Source of the DNA: Maribacter thermophilus
GTDB lineage: Bacteria; Bacteroidota; Bacteroidia; Flavobacteriales; Flavobacteriaceae
Direction: 5' to 3'
DNA length: 64,000 bases
NCBI RefSeq assembly: GCF_001020565.1
Contig: NZ_LDAS01000001.1
Location: 3,062,520 to 3,126,519, forward strand
In this document: piece after piece, positions 53,166 through 62,987 of the stretch
Layout: every line of letters starts with the position of its first letter
Position numbering within the stretch: the stretch's first letter is position 1
Position numbers and translations under genes: made by a program
Notes under the pieces: model-generated
Told to the model about the DNA's origin: nothing
Database searches by the model: none
Seen by the model: only the letters and a program-made list of their open reading frames with translations

Positions 53166-53843
53166 ATGAAGATTTTGATAGTTGAAGACGAGCCACAGAT
53201 GCTAGAGAATATGCGCCAGACTTTGGAGCAAGAAAAGTATATTGTGGAGTCCGCCTCTGATTACACTACGGCCCAAGAAAAAATAGGGGTGTACGATTAC
53301 GATTGTATTTTATTGGACATTACCCTGCCCGATGGTAATGGATTGGCCCTTTTAGAACAACTAAAAAGTCTTGGAAAAGAGGATGGAGTAATTATTGTTT
53401 CTGCAAAAGATTCTTTAGACGACCGCATAAAGGGCCTTGACCTAGGGGCGGATGATTACTTGCCAAAACCTTTTCATATGGCCGAGTTACATGCCCGCGT
53501 TAAGGCGGTTGTACGCCGACGTAGTTTTGAAGGCAATAAACATATAGAAATAGGCAATCTGGTTATTGATCCTGAGAGTAGGAGTGTAAGCATAGGTGGT
53601 AAAGAAACCATGTTTAACCGCAAAGAATATGATATTCTACTGTATATGATCTCTAATAAAACGCGCTTGGTAACTAAAATGGCCTTGGCAGAACATGTAT
53701 GGGGCGATCATATAGATCAGGCCGATAGTTTCGATTTTATATACTCTCAAATAAAGAACCTTCGCAAAAAACTTTCGGATGCCGGGGCCGCCATTGAAAT
53801 AGAAGCGGTGTATGGGGTAGGGTATAAACTACAGGGCATTTAA
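53166..53843 (+). CDS. OmpR-family response regulator
   Basis: 225 residues. Receiver domain with 'VEDEP', phospho-acceptor Asp51 ('CILLDITLPDGNGL') and 'DDYLPKPFHMAEL'; winged-helix DNA-binding domain 'LVIDPESRSVSIGGKETMFNRKEYDILLYMISNKTRLVTKMALAEHVWG...YGVGYKLQGI'. No histidine kinase follows, although such pairs are normally adjacent, so its partner is elsewhere or lost. Confidence 0.93.
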   Translation: MKILIVEDEPQMLENMRQTLEQEKYIVESASDYTTAQEKIGVYDYDCILLDITLPDGNGLALLEQLKSLGKEDGVIIVSAKDSLDDRIKGLDLGADDYLPKPFHMAELHARVKAVVRRRSFEGNKHIEIGNLVIDPESRSVSIGGKETMFNRKEYDILLYMISNKTRLVTKMALAEHVWGDHIDQADSFDFIYSQIKNLRKKLSDAGAAIEIEAVYGVGYKLQGI

Positions 53844-54069
53844 AAAGAAAAATACGGTGTCTACCGTTATAGGGGAGACCGGGATGGTCTATTCTTTGAC
53901 CCAGCGCTATAAATTTTATAAAAAGGGCTTTTTTAGGGCTCTGCCTTAGGTTCATATAGGTTAAAAATGTGATAAAAGGCTACTTCTTGACTTAATTCCA
54001 AAGTCTTTACAGATTTCGAGCCTAATTTTAAGTCAACCAACCTGCACAGAAGATTCAAAAGATTAAAAA

Positions 54070-54954
54070 ATGAACGAGAAATGCTATAATTTGAATATGG
54101 TGAAAGTGAAGTTTTGGACCTTGGCCTCACTACTTATAGGGTCGGTTTTTCTTTATGCGAACTTTAAGGGTTTGAGCCCCGATGATGCGGTGGACAAAGT
54201 ACGGTATGAAGTGGCGGGCCGTTGGGAACTGCCTGAACAACTTAAAGAGATTTCCGCTATAGAATGGCTGAATGATACTAGTATTGCCGCGGTACAAGAT
54301 GAGGAAGGGATCATTTTTATTTATGACCTACTTAAAAAAAAGGTCGTGCAGGAAATCGAATTTGGAAGTGCCGGTGACTATGAAGGCTTGGCGATTAACG
54401 ATAACAACGCCTTTGTGTTGGAGAGCAATGGTAAAATTTCTATCATCCAGAATTACAAAAGCCAGAATAGAACACTAACGGAGTATAAAACCATATTTAG
54501 TGTAAAGAACGATATGGAGAGTTTGGAGCTTGATAACGAACACGACCGGTTGTTGGTAATACCAAAAGAGCGCGGAGTTGATTCGGATAGATATAAAGGG
54601 GTCTATGCCTTTTCTTTAAAGGATAAAGTACTTGATGAAAAACCGATTTTTAAGATCGATATGGCCGATGAGGTCTTAAAACATCACAGAAAAAAGAAAC
54701 TTCACAAAACCTTTCGCCCTTCTGATATGGCCATTCATCCCCAAACTAAAGAAATATATCTGTTAGACGGGGCGGATGCAAAATTGCTGATTTTAGACAA
54801 AAACGGAAAAGCAAAAAGCGTATATACATTAGACGATACATTATTTCCGCAGCCAGAAGGTATTACGTTCAGCCCCAACGGTACGTTGTACCTATCTAGT
54901 GAAGGAGGAAAGAACAGTGTAGGTACCATTACAGAACTACAATCGGCCCATTGA
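54070..54954 (+). CDS. SdiA-regulated-like beta-propeller protein
   Basis: 294 residues with an N-terminal signal anchor ('FWTLASLLIGSVFLYANFKGL'). The rest is a propeller: 'LKEISAIEWLNDTSIAAVQDEEGIIFIYDL', 'DYEGLAINDNNAFVLESNGKISII', 'RPSDMAIHPQTKEIYLLDGADAKLLILDKNGKA', 'FPQPEGITFSPNGTLYLSSEGG'. This matches SdiA-regulated/phytase-like-esterase proteins. Start could also be ATG 54097 ('MVKVKFW'). Envelope; substrate unknown. Confidence 0.78.
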   Translation: MNEKCYNLNMVKVKFWTLASLLIGSVFLYANFKGLSPDDAVDKVRYEVAGRWELPEQLKEISAIEWLNDTSIAAVQDEEGIIFIYDLLKKKVVQEIEFGSAGDYEGLAINDNNAFVLESNGKISIIQNYKSQNRTLTEYKTIFSVKNDMESLELDNEHDRLLVIPKERGVDSDRYKGVYAFSLKDKVLDEKPIFKIDMADEVLKHHRKKKLHKTFRPSDMAIHPQTKEIYLLDGADAKLLILDKNGKAKSVYTLDDTLFPQPEGITFSPNGTLYLSSEGGKNSVGTITELQSAH

Positions 54955-55002
54955 GCAGGTGTTGTATTACCGCCGTTACCCCCCTGTCTAAAAGATAAAT
55001 GG

Positions 55003-56256
55003 TTAGGCCTGTGGTATTTTGGGTAAAGAAGTAGGTAGTTCAAAAACTTCTAGTCCAAAATAAGGCAATGCCGCCAGAAGATGGTCAAAAATATCGGCCA
55101 TGATATATTCATAATTTTCCCATCTTTTATCGGAACTAAAGGCATAGATCTCTAAGGGTATACCTTGCGACGTCGGTGCCAATTGTCGTACCATTAAGGT
55201 CATACTCTTGTTAACCGCAGAATGGCTCTGTAGATAATCGTTCACATATTTTCTAAAGACCCCTATATTGGTAAGGTTTCTACCGTTTATCTCCAATTCT
55301 TTATTTATTTCGTTTGTAGTGTTATACGATTGTATCTGTTCGTTTCTTGTGGTAAGATAGGGTTGTATAAGTTGAATTTTTTTAAGGTTCTCCACATCTT
55401 CGCTTGTTAAAAACCGGACACTCTTTTGGCTAATAATCAAGGCGCGTTTAATACGTCTTCCCCCTGCTTCTTGCATGCCCCGCCAGTTTTTAAAAGAGTC
55501 GGATATTAACGAATAGGTAGGTATGGTGGTAATCGTCATATCAAAATTCTGCACTTTTACCGTAGCAAGGGTAATTTCGATCACACCACCATCGGCACCA
55601 TATTTTTCAAAAGTGATCCAGTCGCCGATGCGTACCATATCGTTGATGCTTACCTGTATACTGGCCACGAGCCCAAGAATAGAGTCTTTGAATATTAGTA
55701 GAATTACGGCCGAGCCCGCCCCTAGGGCGGTAAAAAATTTCCATATCTGTACCTCTGTGATGATGGCAATAATGGTTAGGATGCCAATGAACCATGCAAA
55801 GATCATGAACACCTGTATGTAGCTATCCATTGGTTTATCGCGAAACCTACGTTTGGTCTTTAGGTAGTCGTTGGTGCTTCTAAAAACACTTTTAACGATC
55901 AAAAGGGTCAATACCACAAAGGCAATCTGAAGTATTTTATTTGCTATGTTGCCGGCATATTCAAAATCTATGAACGTGTAAGGGCGCAACTCGAACAAGA
56001 TAGACAACGGAAGAATATGGGCTAGGTATCTGGGTACCTTGTTGGTCACTAAAAAATTATCATAATTGGTCTTAGATTTTCTGGCCAATCGCAGCGATAC
56101 AGATCGTAAAACTTTCCAGATGACCAGGTCTAGAAACAAGGCTAAAATTAAACCTCCAACCAATAAAACCAATAGGTTCAAGTATGAAGCAAGCTTTTCG
56201 CTCATACCTGTTTCCAAAAGATAGTGATATAAAAGTCGCGACAGTCCGTTATTCAT
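55003..56256 (-). CDS. Mechanosensitive channel of the MscS family (YbdG-like)
   Basis: 417 residues from ATG 56256 (the frame extends to a TTG at 56280). About five membrane helices precede the MscS pore helix and beta domain: 'ALGAGSAVILLIFKDSILGLVASIQVSINDMVRIGDWITFEKYGADGGVIEITLATVKVQNFDMTITTIPTYSLI', broken over about residues 170-250. 'DSFKNWRGMQEAGGRRIKRALI' is typical of the YbdG subgroup. It releases osmolytes under hypo-osmotic stress. Confidence 0.9.
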   Translation of the reverse strand: MNNGLSRLLYHYLLETGMSEKLASYLNLLVLLVGGLILALFLDLVIWKVLRSVSLRLARKSKTNYDNFLVTNKVPRYLAHILPLSILFELRPYTFIDFEYAGNIANKILQIAFVVLTLLIVKSVFRSTNDYLKTKRRFRDKPMDSYIQVFMIFAWFIGILTIIAIITEVQIWKFFTALGAGSAVILLIFKDSILGLVASIQVSINDMVRIGDWITFEKYGADGGVIEITLATVKVQNFDMTITTIPTYSLISDSFKNWRGMQEAGGRRIKRALIISQKSVRFLTSEDVENLKKIQLIQPYLTTRNEQIQSYNTTNEINKELEINGRNLTNIGVFRKYVNDYLQSHSAVNKSMTLMVRQLAPTSQGIPLEIYAFSSDKRWENYEYIMADIFDHLLAALPYFGLEVFELPTSLPKIPQA

Positions 56257-56376
56257 GGTGGTTTGTTTTGAACTTAACAAAGCGCAAAATTACATCAAGA
56301 ACGGCAATTATAGTTTATTACCGGTAGTTATAACATAAAATTAGGGAATGTGGCGGCAAAAGGGACAATCTTTGCT

Positions 56377-57222
56377 CTATGCATGTAGGGCCAATACGGG
56401 CACATGCTTATAAAACCCTAGTTTGCCCAAGGTAGGCTTGCCGAAACCTAGTTTTTTGAAGAAAGAAGGTTTTTTGTCGATATAGCTTACCATGTTGCTT
56501 TTTCTGCTCTCTATAAAACAACTTATGGCCGTAGGCATTTCAACATTGTGCAATACATTAAAGGCATGATCTATACCGTGTAGAAATTTTCGCAACAAAA
56601 TTTTGTTCTTTCTTTGCTCAAAAGAGAGTTCTTTGGCATCCGTCAAACTTAATATTTGCACACTTGCGTTCGTTAATTTGGCAATCTCTGCCAAACATTT
56701 TACTTCGTAACGGTTAAAATTGGTGTTAAAGTCGGTGGCCAGAACTATTTCTTTTAAAGAGTTGAACGAAACATTTTTCGGAACCACCAGAATAGGGCAC
56801 TTTCTTATGTTCTCTATAACCGCCAAGGTGTTTTTACCATAGTTGTTTCCCCTTCTGTTACCAGCGCCCTTGGCACCCATTACGATCATGTCTATGGCAA
56901 GGTCATGAACAACATCTTTAACGGTATCTATAAACAAGTTAGATTTAGATAATACGTGAAAGCGATGGTCTATGTTGTTGTTTGACAAGGTAAGACGGGC
57001 CAGGGTGTTGCCCAGCCCCTCTTTTGATTTTTTCTCCGACATTTTATTGAAAGCCTCATCAGGATCTAAAAGCGTTAAGTTGTCTAGACCGTGGGTTTCT
57101 TTTGCATAGGTATTCAATATATAAAAATCACAATCACAATCTTCAAAAAGTTTTGTGGCGTATTGAATGGCGCTCCATGAACTTCTTGAAAAATCCGTCG
57201 GCAATAATATATTTTTTCCCAT
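56377..57222 (-). CDS. Universal stress protein (UspA family, two-domain)
   Basis: 281 residues. 'KNILLPTDFSRSSWSAIQYATKLFEDCDCDFYILNTY' opens domain 1; 'DMIVMGAKGAGNRRGNNYGKNTLAVIENIRKCPILVVP' holds the G-x2-G-x9-G(S/T) nucleotide motif. A shorter second domain begins 'EIVLATDFNTNFNRYEV'. Cytosolic stress protein. It heads a group of stress-type genes on the minus strand. Confidence 0.9.
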   Translation of the reverse strand: MGKNILLPTDFSRSSWSAIQYATKLFEDCDCDFYILNTYAKETHGLDNLTLLDPDEAFNKMSEKKSKEGLGNTLARLTLSNNNIDHRFHVLSKSNLFIDTVKDVVHDLAIDMIVMGAKGAGNRRGNNYGKNTLAVIENIRKCPILVVPKNVSFNSLKEIVLATDFNTNFNRYEVKCLAEIAKLTNASVQILSLTDAKELSFEQRKNKILLRKFLHGIDHAFNVLHNVEMPTAISCFIESRKSNMVSYIDKKPSFFKKLGFGKPTLGKLGFYKHVPVLALHA

Positions 57223-57280
57223 GGCTTAGTTTTAGTTTATGGCCGCCGACATTATGAGTCCTAGACCTTATGTTGTTTCA

Positions 57281-57673
57281 TTATCTTTTGGCATGCAATA
57301 AAATTTTCGATAAAACCTTTGATTTTATATCTCGATATTTCTGAATATGCGAGATATAAGCTTCACGATTTTTTTCGTGAGTGTTTAGATAATAAGAATC
57401 GCATTGAAGGGTATCGCATTCCATGGCATTTTTAATAGTGCCTTGGTAGCGGTACAACGTTGCTAATCTTATAGTATTTTCTCTTCGTATAGTATGTAAC
57501 TGTACGTATATTTCAATGTTATTGAGCATACAATCCTCAATATCCAGTAAATAATCGAGCTCTTCGTTGATATACTCTAGATCATGAGTCCAACTACGGA
57601 CTTCCAACGTATCTTTTTTCACCATGATTCTATCGTCGGATTCATGGTTATAAAAAGGTGTAAGCCCGTTCAT
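57281..57673 (-). CDS. Hypothetical protein coupled to a Gre/Rnk-like gene
   Basis: 130 residues, helical: 'LEVRSWTHDLEYINEELDYLLDIEDCMLNN...' reads like a long helical hairpin. Its ATG overlaps the stop of the upstream Gre-like gene (ATGA). Family not recognised. Confidence 0.65.
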   Translation of the reverse strand: MNGLTPFYNHESDDRIMVKKDTLEVRSWTHDLEYINEELDYLLDIEDCMLNNIEIYVQLHTIRRENTIRLATLYRYQGTIKNAMECDTLQCDSYYLNTHEKNREAYISHIQKYRDIKSKVLSKILLHAKR

Positions 57674-58089
57674 AAGACCATATTTAAATTGATACGCTCG
57701 TTCTCTTGATCTACCTTTTCAATAGTGAGTCTTTGCTCTCCGGAAGGAAACTCCCAAACAATGGTATCTCCTTCGCTATAACCTATTACTGCGGCCCCCA
57801 TAGGGGTGAGAATAGATATTCTGTCACTTTTTACATCACTATCGCTGGGCATTACCAACTTAAACTGTTTCCGCCAACCATTTTCAGAGACTATGGTTAC
57901 GGTAGCGTTAAAACGAATAACATCGGCAGGCATATCGGCTTCGTCATAGATTTTGGCGGTCTCCATTTCGCCCACAAGTTTTTGAACAGATTTGCCAAGG
58001 GTACTATCTTTATAGTACCCCGACAGGTTCATTAACTTTTTTAAGAGTACATATTCTTTCTTTTCTATGACCAATACACCATATTTCAT
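57670..58089 (-). CDS. GreA/GreB-domain protein (Rnk-like regulator)
   Basis: 139 residues. The C-terminal half is a GreA/GreB C-domain ('ADMPADVIRFNATVTIVSENGWRKQFKLVMPSDSDVKSDRISILTPMGAAVIGYSEGDTIVWEFPSGEQRLTIEKV'). The N-terminal coiled coil is short, as in Rnk rather than GreA. It probably binds RNA polymerase in the secondary channel. It lies 16 bp downstream of the glutamate dehydrogenase gene. Confidence 0.85.
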   Translation of the reverse strand: MKYGVLVIEKKEYVLLKKLMNLSGYYKDSTLGKSVQKLVGEMETAKIYDEADMPADVIRFNATVTIVSENGWRKQFKLVMPSDSDVKSDRISILTPMGAAVIGYSEGDTIVWEFPSGEQRLTIEKVDQENERINLNMVL

Positions 58090-58105
58090 TTTAACCAGAT
58101 TTTAA

Positions 58106-59398
58106 TTATGGAAAAATTCCACGTTGTACATAAGCTTCCTCTAATCTTTCTATTGCAATAATAAATGCGGCGGACCTTAGGTCTACATTTCGTTTTTTAG
58201 AAGTTTCCATGACTTTGTTAAAAGACTCTCTAAGTTTCTTTTCCAGCTTTGCCATCACCTCTTCCAATTGCCAGATTTCTCCGTTTCTGTTTTGCAACCA
58301 CTCAAAATAACTACCGATTACCCCGCCAGAATTACAAAGTATATCAGGAATAATTTCCACCCCTTTTTCAAGCAATATTTGTTCTGCTTTGACATCGGTA
58401 GGTCCGTTGGCACCTTCTGCAATGAGGTATGCTTTTATCTTAGAAGCATTCTTTTCGGTAATTTGGTTGCCCAAGGCTGCAGGAATACAGATGTCGCAAT
58501 CCAACCCAAAAAATTCACTGTTGTCTATAGACCTTGCTTTTGCAAACCCCACAATACTACCTTTGTTGGCCTTGGTATATTCCAAAAGGTTTTCTACAGA
58601 AATACCTTCTTCGTTAACAATACTACCGTAAGCATCTTGCACCGCGGTCATGATAGCACCCTCTTGCTCTAAGAAATGAGCGGCCCAATAACCAACGTTA
58701 CCAAAACCTTGTACCGTAAATTTTTTGTCTTTTAGGTCAATGTTTTTGTGTTCGGCCCAAAATTTTATACTTAAGAAAACCCCATATCCTGTGGCCCTGT
58801 CCCTACCTTGAGACCCCCCTGCACCAATGGGTTTACCTGTAACCACATGCATATTGGTAGAACGTTCTGATGGAGACTTTGTAGACATAAAAGTATCTAG
58901 GATCCATGCCATTGTCTGCGGATTGGTGTTTACATCCGGAGCCGGAATATCCAGTTCTGGCCCTATATTGTCACCAAGAGCATAGGTAAACCTTCTGGTA
59001 ATACGTTCTAGCTCGGCATCCGAATATTTTGTGGGGTCTAGCTGTATTCCACCTTTAGCTCCACCATAGGGCAAACCTGCCAAAGAAGTTTTCCATGTCA
59101 TCCACATGGCCAAGGCTCTTGCAGCATCGATATCTACCGTAGGGTGGTAACGAAGCCCACCCTTGTAGGGGCCTAAAGAGTTATTGTGTTGTACGCGGTA
59201 GCCCGTGAAGATCTCCACTTCACCATCGTCCATACGTACGGGAAAATGAACTACAAGCTCATTGTTTGTTACCTCTAATATTTTTCTAATATTAGGATTA
59301 AGCCCAATTATATCAGCCGCATTGTCAAATTGTCTCATGACATTATCCAACATGCCCTGCTTTCTTTGTTTTTTGGGTGCAGATGTTTTTGCAATCAT
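58106..59398 (-). CDS. gdhA: Glu/Leu-type dehydrogenase, probably glutamate dehydrogenase
   Basis: 430 residues. Dimerisation/substrate domain with 'YRVQHNNSLGPYKGGLRYHPTVD', the catalytic-Lys motif 'LPYGGAKGGI', 'DIPAPDVNTNPQTMAWILD' and a Rossmann domain 'FTVQGFGNVGYWAAHFL'. It interconverts glutamate and 2-oxoglutarate plus ammonia. Coenzyme not decided. Probably co-transcribed with the Rnk-like gene. Confidence 0.93.
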   Translation of the reverse strand: MIAKTSAPKKQRKQGMLDNVMRQFDNAADIIGLNPNIRKILEVTNNELVVHFPVRMDDGEVEIFTGYRVQHNNSLGPYKGGLRYHPTVDIDAARALAMWMTWKTSLAGLPYGGAKGGIQLDPTKYSDAELERITRRFTYALGDNIGPELDIPAPDVNTNPQTMAWILDTFMSTKSPSERSTNMHVVTGKPIGAGGSQGRDRATGYGVFLSIKFWAEHKNIDLKDKKFTVQGFGNVGYWAAHFLEQEGAIMTAVQDAYGSIVNEEGISVENLLEYTKANKGSIVGFAKARSIDNSEFFGLDCDICIPAALGNQITEKNASKIKAYLIAEGANGPTDVKAEQILLEKGVEIIPDILCNSGGVIGSYFEWLQNRNGEIWQLEEVMAKLEKKLRESFNKVMETSKKRNVDLRSAAFIIAIERLEEAYVQRGIFP

Positions 59399-59731
59399 AG
59401 TTTTGGTATTAAAATGAAACCGTTTTTAAATTTTCTTTTTTTAACGGTTACTTTTATAATTTGGTATTTTTGACCTCCTGTAGTTTAGGGTATTCGAATT
59501 TTTATCATAAATATGATGATACTCGCTACAAGAACTTATTCTTGTTTTGTCGGTAGTCAACACGCATTTTATGCGATGTTTACATGTACTGCAAATGCTT
59601 CTTGGATAAATCATCTCTTAATGGAATAAGACCTATAAAACGAGTAAAACCTACCTGACCCTTATCCCCAAACATTGAACAAACCTAGAGTTTCTGGAAG
59701 CCAGGCAGATTTACATCAACCAACTAAATTT
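59399..59731. other. Intergenic region upstream of the dehydrogenase gene
   Basis: 333 bases. An inverted repeat AACCGT...ACGGTT (about 59418-59449) lies just before the dehydrogenase start and could be an operator or leader hairpin. No gene seen. Confidence 0.4.
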
Positions 59732-60091
59732 TTATTTTTCTTGAAGTTCCCCAGCTTGTAGCGCTTCATCAAAATCAACCGAGACTACGGTATGGCTTCC
59801 AAAAAACCTACCTCCATCTTTACGTTTTATTTTAACTTCTGTGCTGCCGTCCTTTTTTTCTTTTACCGAGGTGACCACCACCGTATTTTTTTCTACACTT
59901 TTATAATTTGCTATTCCTCCCCGTTTGATAATAAAATTGGCCCTAGGGAAGTTTATATGCTTGTATTTGTTTGCTTCGGGCTTTCCTATTTCAAAAACAT
60001 CGCCCACTTGTACATTCTTCGATGTCTGGTCAATGTTTTGAGCCATTAATGTACTTAATGAGAACAGTAAGGTAATTGCGTATTTGATCAT
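59732..60091 (-). CDS. Small secreted protein
   Basis: 119 residues, signal peptide 'LLFSLSTLMAQ/NID'. A small beta-rich mature domain with 'VQVGDVFEIGKPEANKYKHINFPRANFIIKRGG' and basic strands. Family not recognised. Own transcription unit. Confidence 0.65.
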   Translation of the reverse strand: MIKYAITLLFSLSTLMAQNIDQTSKNVQVGDVFEIGKPEANKYKHINFPRANFIIKRGGIANYKSVEKNTVVVTSVKEKKDGSTEVKIKRKDGGRFFGSHTVVSVDFDEALQAGELQEK

Positions 60092-60303
60092 ATCTTAAAT
60101 GTTTATAGTTATACAATTTTGCTTTAGGGATCGCGATCCTTAAAAGCTTTGTGCCATTAAGGCAAATGACATGCCCATAATTCTTAAAGAAAAGATAAAA
60201 TTTATAATATACTGATATACAGTAAGTTAAATATAAGCGTAGTGAAAGTGTATTTTGGCAATTGGGGAAAATTTACCCAAGTGAGTAATTATTGTCCGGC
60301 ACT

Positions 60304-61629
60304 TTATTTTAATTTTGATCGTAGGGTCTTCCTATCTATTTGAAGTATTTCTGCTGCCTTGCTCTTGTTTCCTTGAGTATGGTTAAGAACCCGTTGAATA
60401 TATTCCTTTTCCATTTCCTGTAAGGTCCTAAATTCCGAATCGGGAAAATCTATTTGAAATTTAAGGTGCTCAGGAAGGTCTTTCACCCCTATGGTGCCAT
60501 CACTCATGATAACGGCACGCTGTATGGCGTTCTCTAACTCCCTTATGTTACCGGGCCAGTGGTAATTGGTCAAAATTTGAAGGGCATCCGGTGATATATG
60601 CAATAATCGATCTTTGTACTCGACACCATATTTGCGTATAAATTTTTCTACCAAGAGCGGGATATCCGCTTTGCGTTCACGCAGAGGGGGAACATTAATT
60701 TCCACCACGGTGAGACGGTAATAAAGATCTTCGCGAAATGTATTGTTTTTAATGTCCTCCAACAAATCGGCATTGGTGGCGGCAATAATACGGATGTCCA
60801 CTTTTTCGGTCTTTCTAGAACCTACTCTGGTAATCTCTTTTTCTTGCAGTGCGCGGAGCATTTTTGTCTGTACTGCCAAGGAAGCCGTTCCTATTTCATC
60901 TAGGAACAAGGTACCGCCTTCTGCCGCCTGAAAAAAACCATTTCTATTTTCATTGGCCCCGGTAAAAGCACCTTTGAGGTAACCGAACAACTCGGCCTCT
61001 TGTAAATTTTCGGGAATGGCACCACAATTTACGGCAATGAAAGGGGCACGCGAGTATTTGCCAGAGTAATGAATGGCCCTTGCCACAAGCTCTTTTCCGG
61101 TTCCACTTTCCCCTTTGATCAAAACGGTAGCTTTATTGTCCTTAACCCTATCAACGATATTGGTGACTTTTCGAAAAGCATCCGATGCCCCGACCATATC
61201 GGCATATAAATTGGGTTTAGCCGCCGTTGTTTCATATGTTCTTGATTTTCGTTTGGCACCGAGTTCAAAAGCCTTGAGTACCGCTTGTCTAAGCTCTTCT
61301 TTGGTAAAGGGTTTTGTTAAATAATCGGCAGCTCCCGACTTAATAACTTCTAGGGCCCCTCCTACCGATGGGTAGCCTGTGACTACCAGCTTTGGCATTT
61401 CTGGATAATGTTCGTTTGCAAACCTTAACAATTGAAGTCCGTCTACTTCCGGCATTTGAATATCGGTTATCAATAAGTCGATGAAAGTATCCTTTAAGAT
61501 ATAGATCGCTTCCTTTACCGAAACGGCCTTGTAAGTATGGTAGTTCATAGACTGCAAATGCCTTTGCAAGAGTTCTAGAATATCGATGTCGTCATCTACC
61601 AATAAAATATTTTCTTTATGTAGGGCCAT
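60304..61629 (-). CDS. Sigma-54-dependent response regulator (NtrC/ZraR family)
   Basis: 441 residues. Receiver with Asp56 ('LLITDIQMPEVDGL'), AAA+ domain with Walker A 'IKGESGTGKELVARAIHY' (about 171-188), sigma-54 loop 'GYLKGAFTGAN', Walker B 'GGTLFLDEIG', 'FREDLYYRL' and 'PGNIRELENAIQRAV', and a Fis-type C-terminal HTH ('GNKSKAAEILQIDRKTLRSKLK'). It activates sigma-54 promoters when phosphorylated. Its kinase is the adjacent gene, 2 bp upstream. Confidence 0.95.
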   Translation of the reverse strand: MALHKENILLVDDDIDILELLQRHLQSMNYHTYKAVSVKEAIYILKDTFIDLLITDIQMPEVDGLQLLRFANEHYPEMPKLVVTGYPSVGGALEVIKSGAADYLTKPFTKEELRQAVLKAFELGAKRKSRTYETTAAKPNLYADMVGASDAFRKVTNIVDRVKDNKATVLIKGESGTGKELVARAIHYSGKYSRAPFIAVNCGAIPENLQEAELFGYLKGAFTGANENRNGFFQAAEGGTLFLDEIGTASLAVQTKMLRALQEKEITRVGSRKTEKVDIRIIAATNADLLEDIKNNTFREDLYYRLTVVEINVPPLRERKADIPLLVEKFIRKYGVEYKDRLLHISPDALQILTNYHWPGNIRELENAIQRAVIMSDGTIGVKDLPEHLKFQIDFPDSEFRTLQEMEKEYIQRVLNHTQGNKSKAAEILQIDRKTLRSKLK

Positions 61630-61631
61630 GT

Positions 61632-62720
61632 TTATAATTTAGGAAAATCTATGATAAAAATAGTTCCTTTTGGAGTATTGGGCCTATGTGTTATGGTTCC
61701 TTTATGACTGGTAATAATACCATGTACCACACTAAGGCCCAGACCAGAACCTTCGCCATGGGGTTTAGTAGTGAAGAAAGGCTCAAATACTTTGGTTTCG
61801 TTTTCGGGGTCTATTCCCTTTCCTTGATCAGAAATACTGATTTCTATATTTTTTTCCTTTTCCTGTATGTCTAGGCCTATGACCCCATTTTCTGGAGAAT
61901 AATAGATGGCGTTCATAATCATATTAAAAAGCACTTGAGTAAGTTGTACGGTATCGGCCCTTAATTGTATGTCGTCGTGGCTGAAAGATGTATTTACCTT
62001 TATGTTTTTCTCATGTAGCGAGGGTTTCAATAGTTCTAAAACACTTTCTACGTTCGAATTTACGTGTAAAGAATGCATTTCTTGTGGCATCTCACAGGCA
62101 AAGAACATTAGCTTTTTTACAATTTCACGACTAAAAATGGCATTGTCCACTATCTTTTCAAGATCTTGTATGGCCTGTTTATCTACCATCCGCTCTTTTA
62201 ATAGTTCAGCAAAACCTAAAATATTGGCAAGGGGTGTATTTAGTTCATGGGCGATACCAGCGGTAATTTCACCCAGTATATAAAGTCTGTCCGTATGTTC
62301 CATTTGCCGTTTTACGGCAGCTTCGCTATCCCGTATTTGTTTTCTTTCCAATAAATTGCCTACCGCTAAACTTACACTTGCCAGCAGTATTTGTTCTTCT
62401 TCCAGAAAATCGGATTGTGAGTATTTTTCTTTCGGATACCCCACTTTGATGTACCCTTCTATTTTATTGAACACCTTAATGTCCGATTTTAAAGAGACCA
62501 TAGTGGGTTTATATGCATCTGTTTTTACTTCATAGGCATTGCAAGAGAGATAAGCTTCGGCATCATCTTTGTGTAACCAAGCTTTTTTTAAGCATTGTAC
62601 AATTGCTCGCAACGAGGTTTCCAATTGGTTGTAATCGGCGTTTACAATAATCGATGTAACATCGTACAAGCAGGTCAACTCTTTGATGCGTTCCTTAAGT
62701 TTATCTTCGGTAGAATTCAT
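61632..62720 (-). CDS. Sensor histidine kinase (soluble, GAF-like sensor)
   Basis: 362 residues, no membrane helix. Residues 1-125 resemble a GAF domain. HisKA has 'GEITAGIAHELNTPLANILGF' (His158). HATPase motifs: N box 'NMIMNAIYYSPENG', G1 'ISDQGKGIDPEN', F 'FEPFFTTKPHG', G2 'EGSGLGLSVVHGI'. Cytosolic partner of the sigma-54 regulator, first gene of the two-gene operon. The signal is unknown. Confidence 0.93.
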   Translation of the reverse strand: MNSTEDKLKERIKELTCLYDVTSIIVNADYNQLETSLRAIVQCLKKAWLHKDDAEAYLSCNAYEVKTDAYKPTMVSLKSDIKVFNKIEGYIKVGYPKEKYSQSDFLEEEQILLASVSLAVGNLLERKQIRDSEAAVKRQMEHTDRLYILGEITAGIAHELNTPLANILGFAELLKERMVDKQAIQDLEKIVDNAIFSREIVKKLMFFACEMPQEMHSLHVNSNVESVLELLKPSLHEKNIKVNTSFSHDDIQLRADTVQLTQVLFNMIMNAIYYSPENGVIGLDIQEKEKNIEISISDQGKGIDPENETKVFEPFFTTKPHGEGSGLGLSVVHGIITSHKGTITHRPNTPKGTIFIIDFPKL

Positions 62721-62987
62721 GGTAGATCCATCTTTGGTATATAAAACTTGAGCTAGGCAAGATCTTAAATAATTTTTGGTATCAAAAATATAGGAGTAAT
62801 AATTAAGTGAATGATGTTAACCCTAATTTGTTTTGACCAACCATTGATATTAACAAATCAATGATAATTGGATCTACAATTTATAAACTCATAAAAAAAT
62901 ATTCGAACGCTAAATTCTTTTGCTTAGAATTTATTTTCTTCCTGACTATTGCTTAATTTTCTATCAAATTCAAACTAATTCAAAAAA

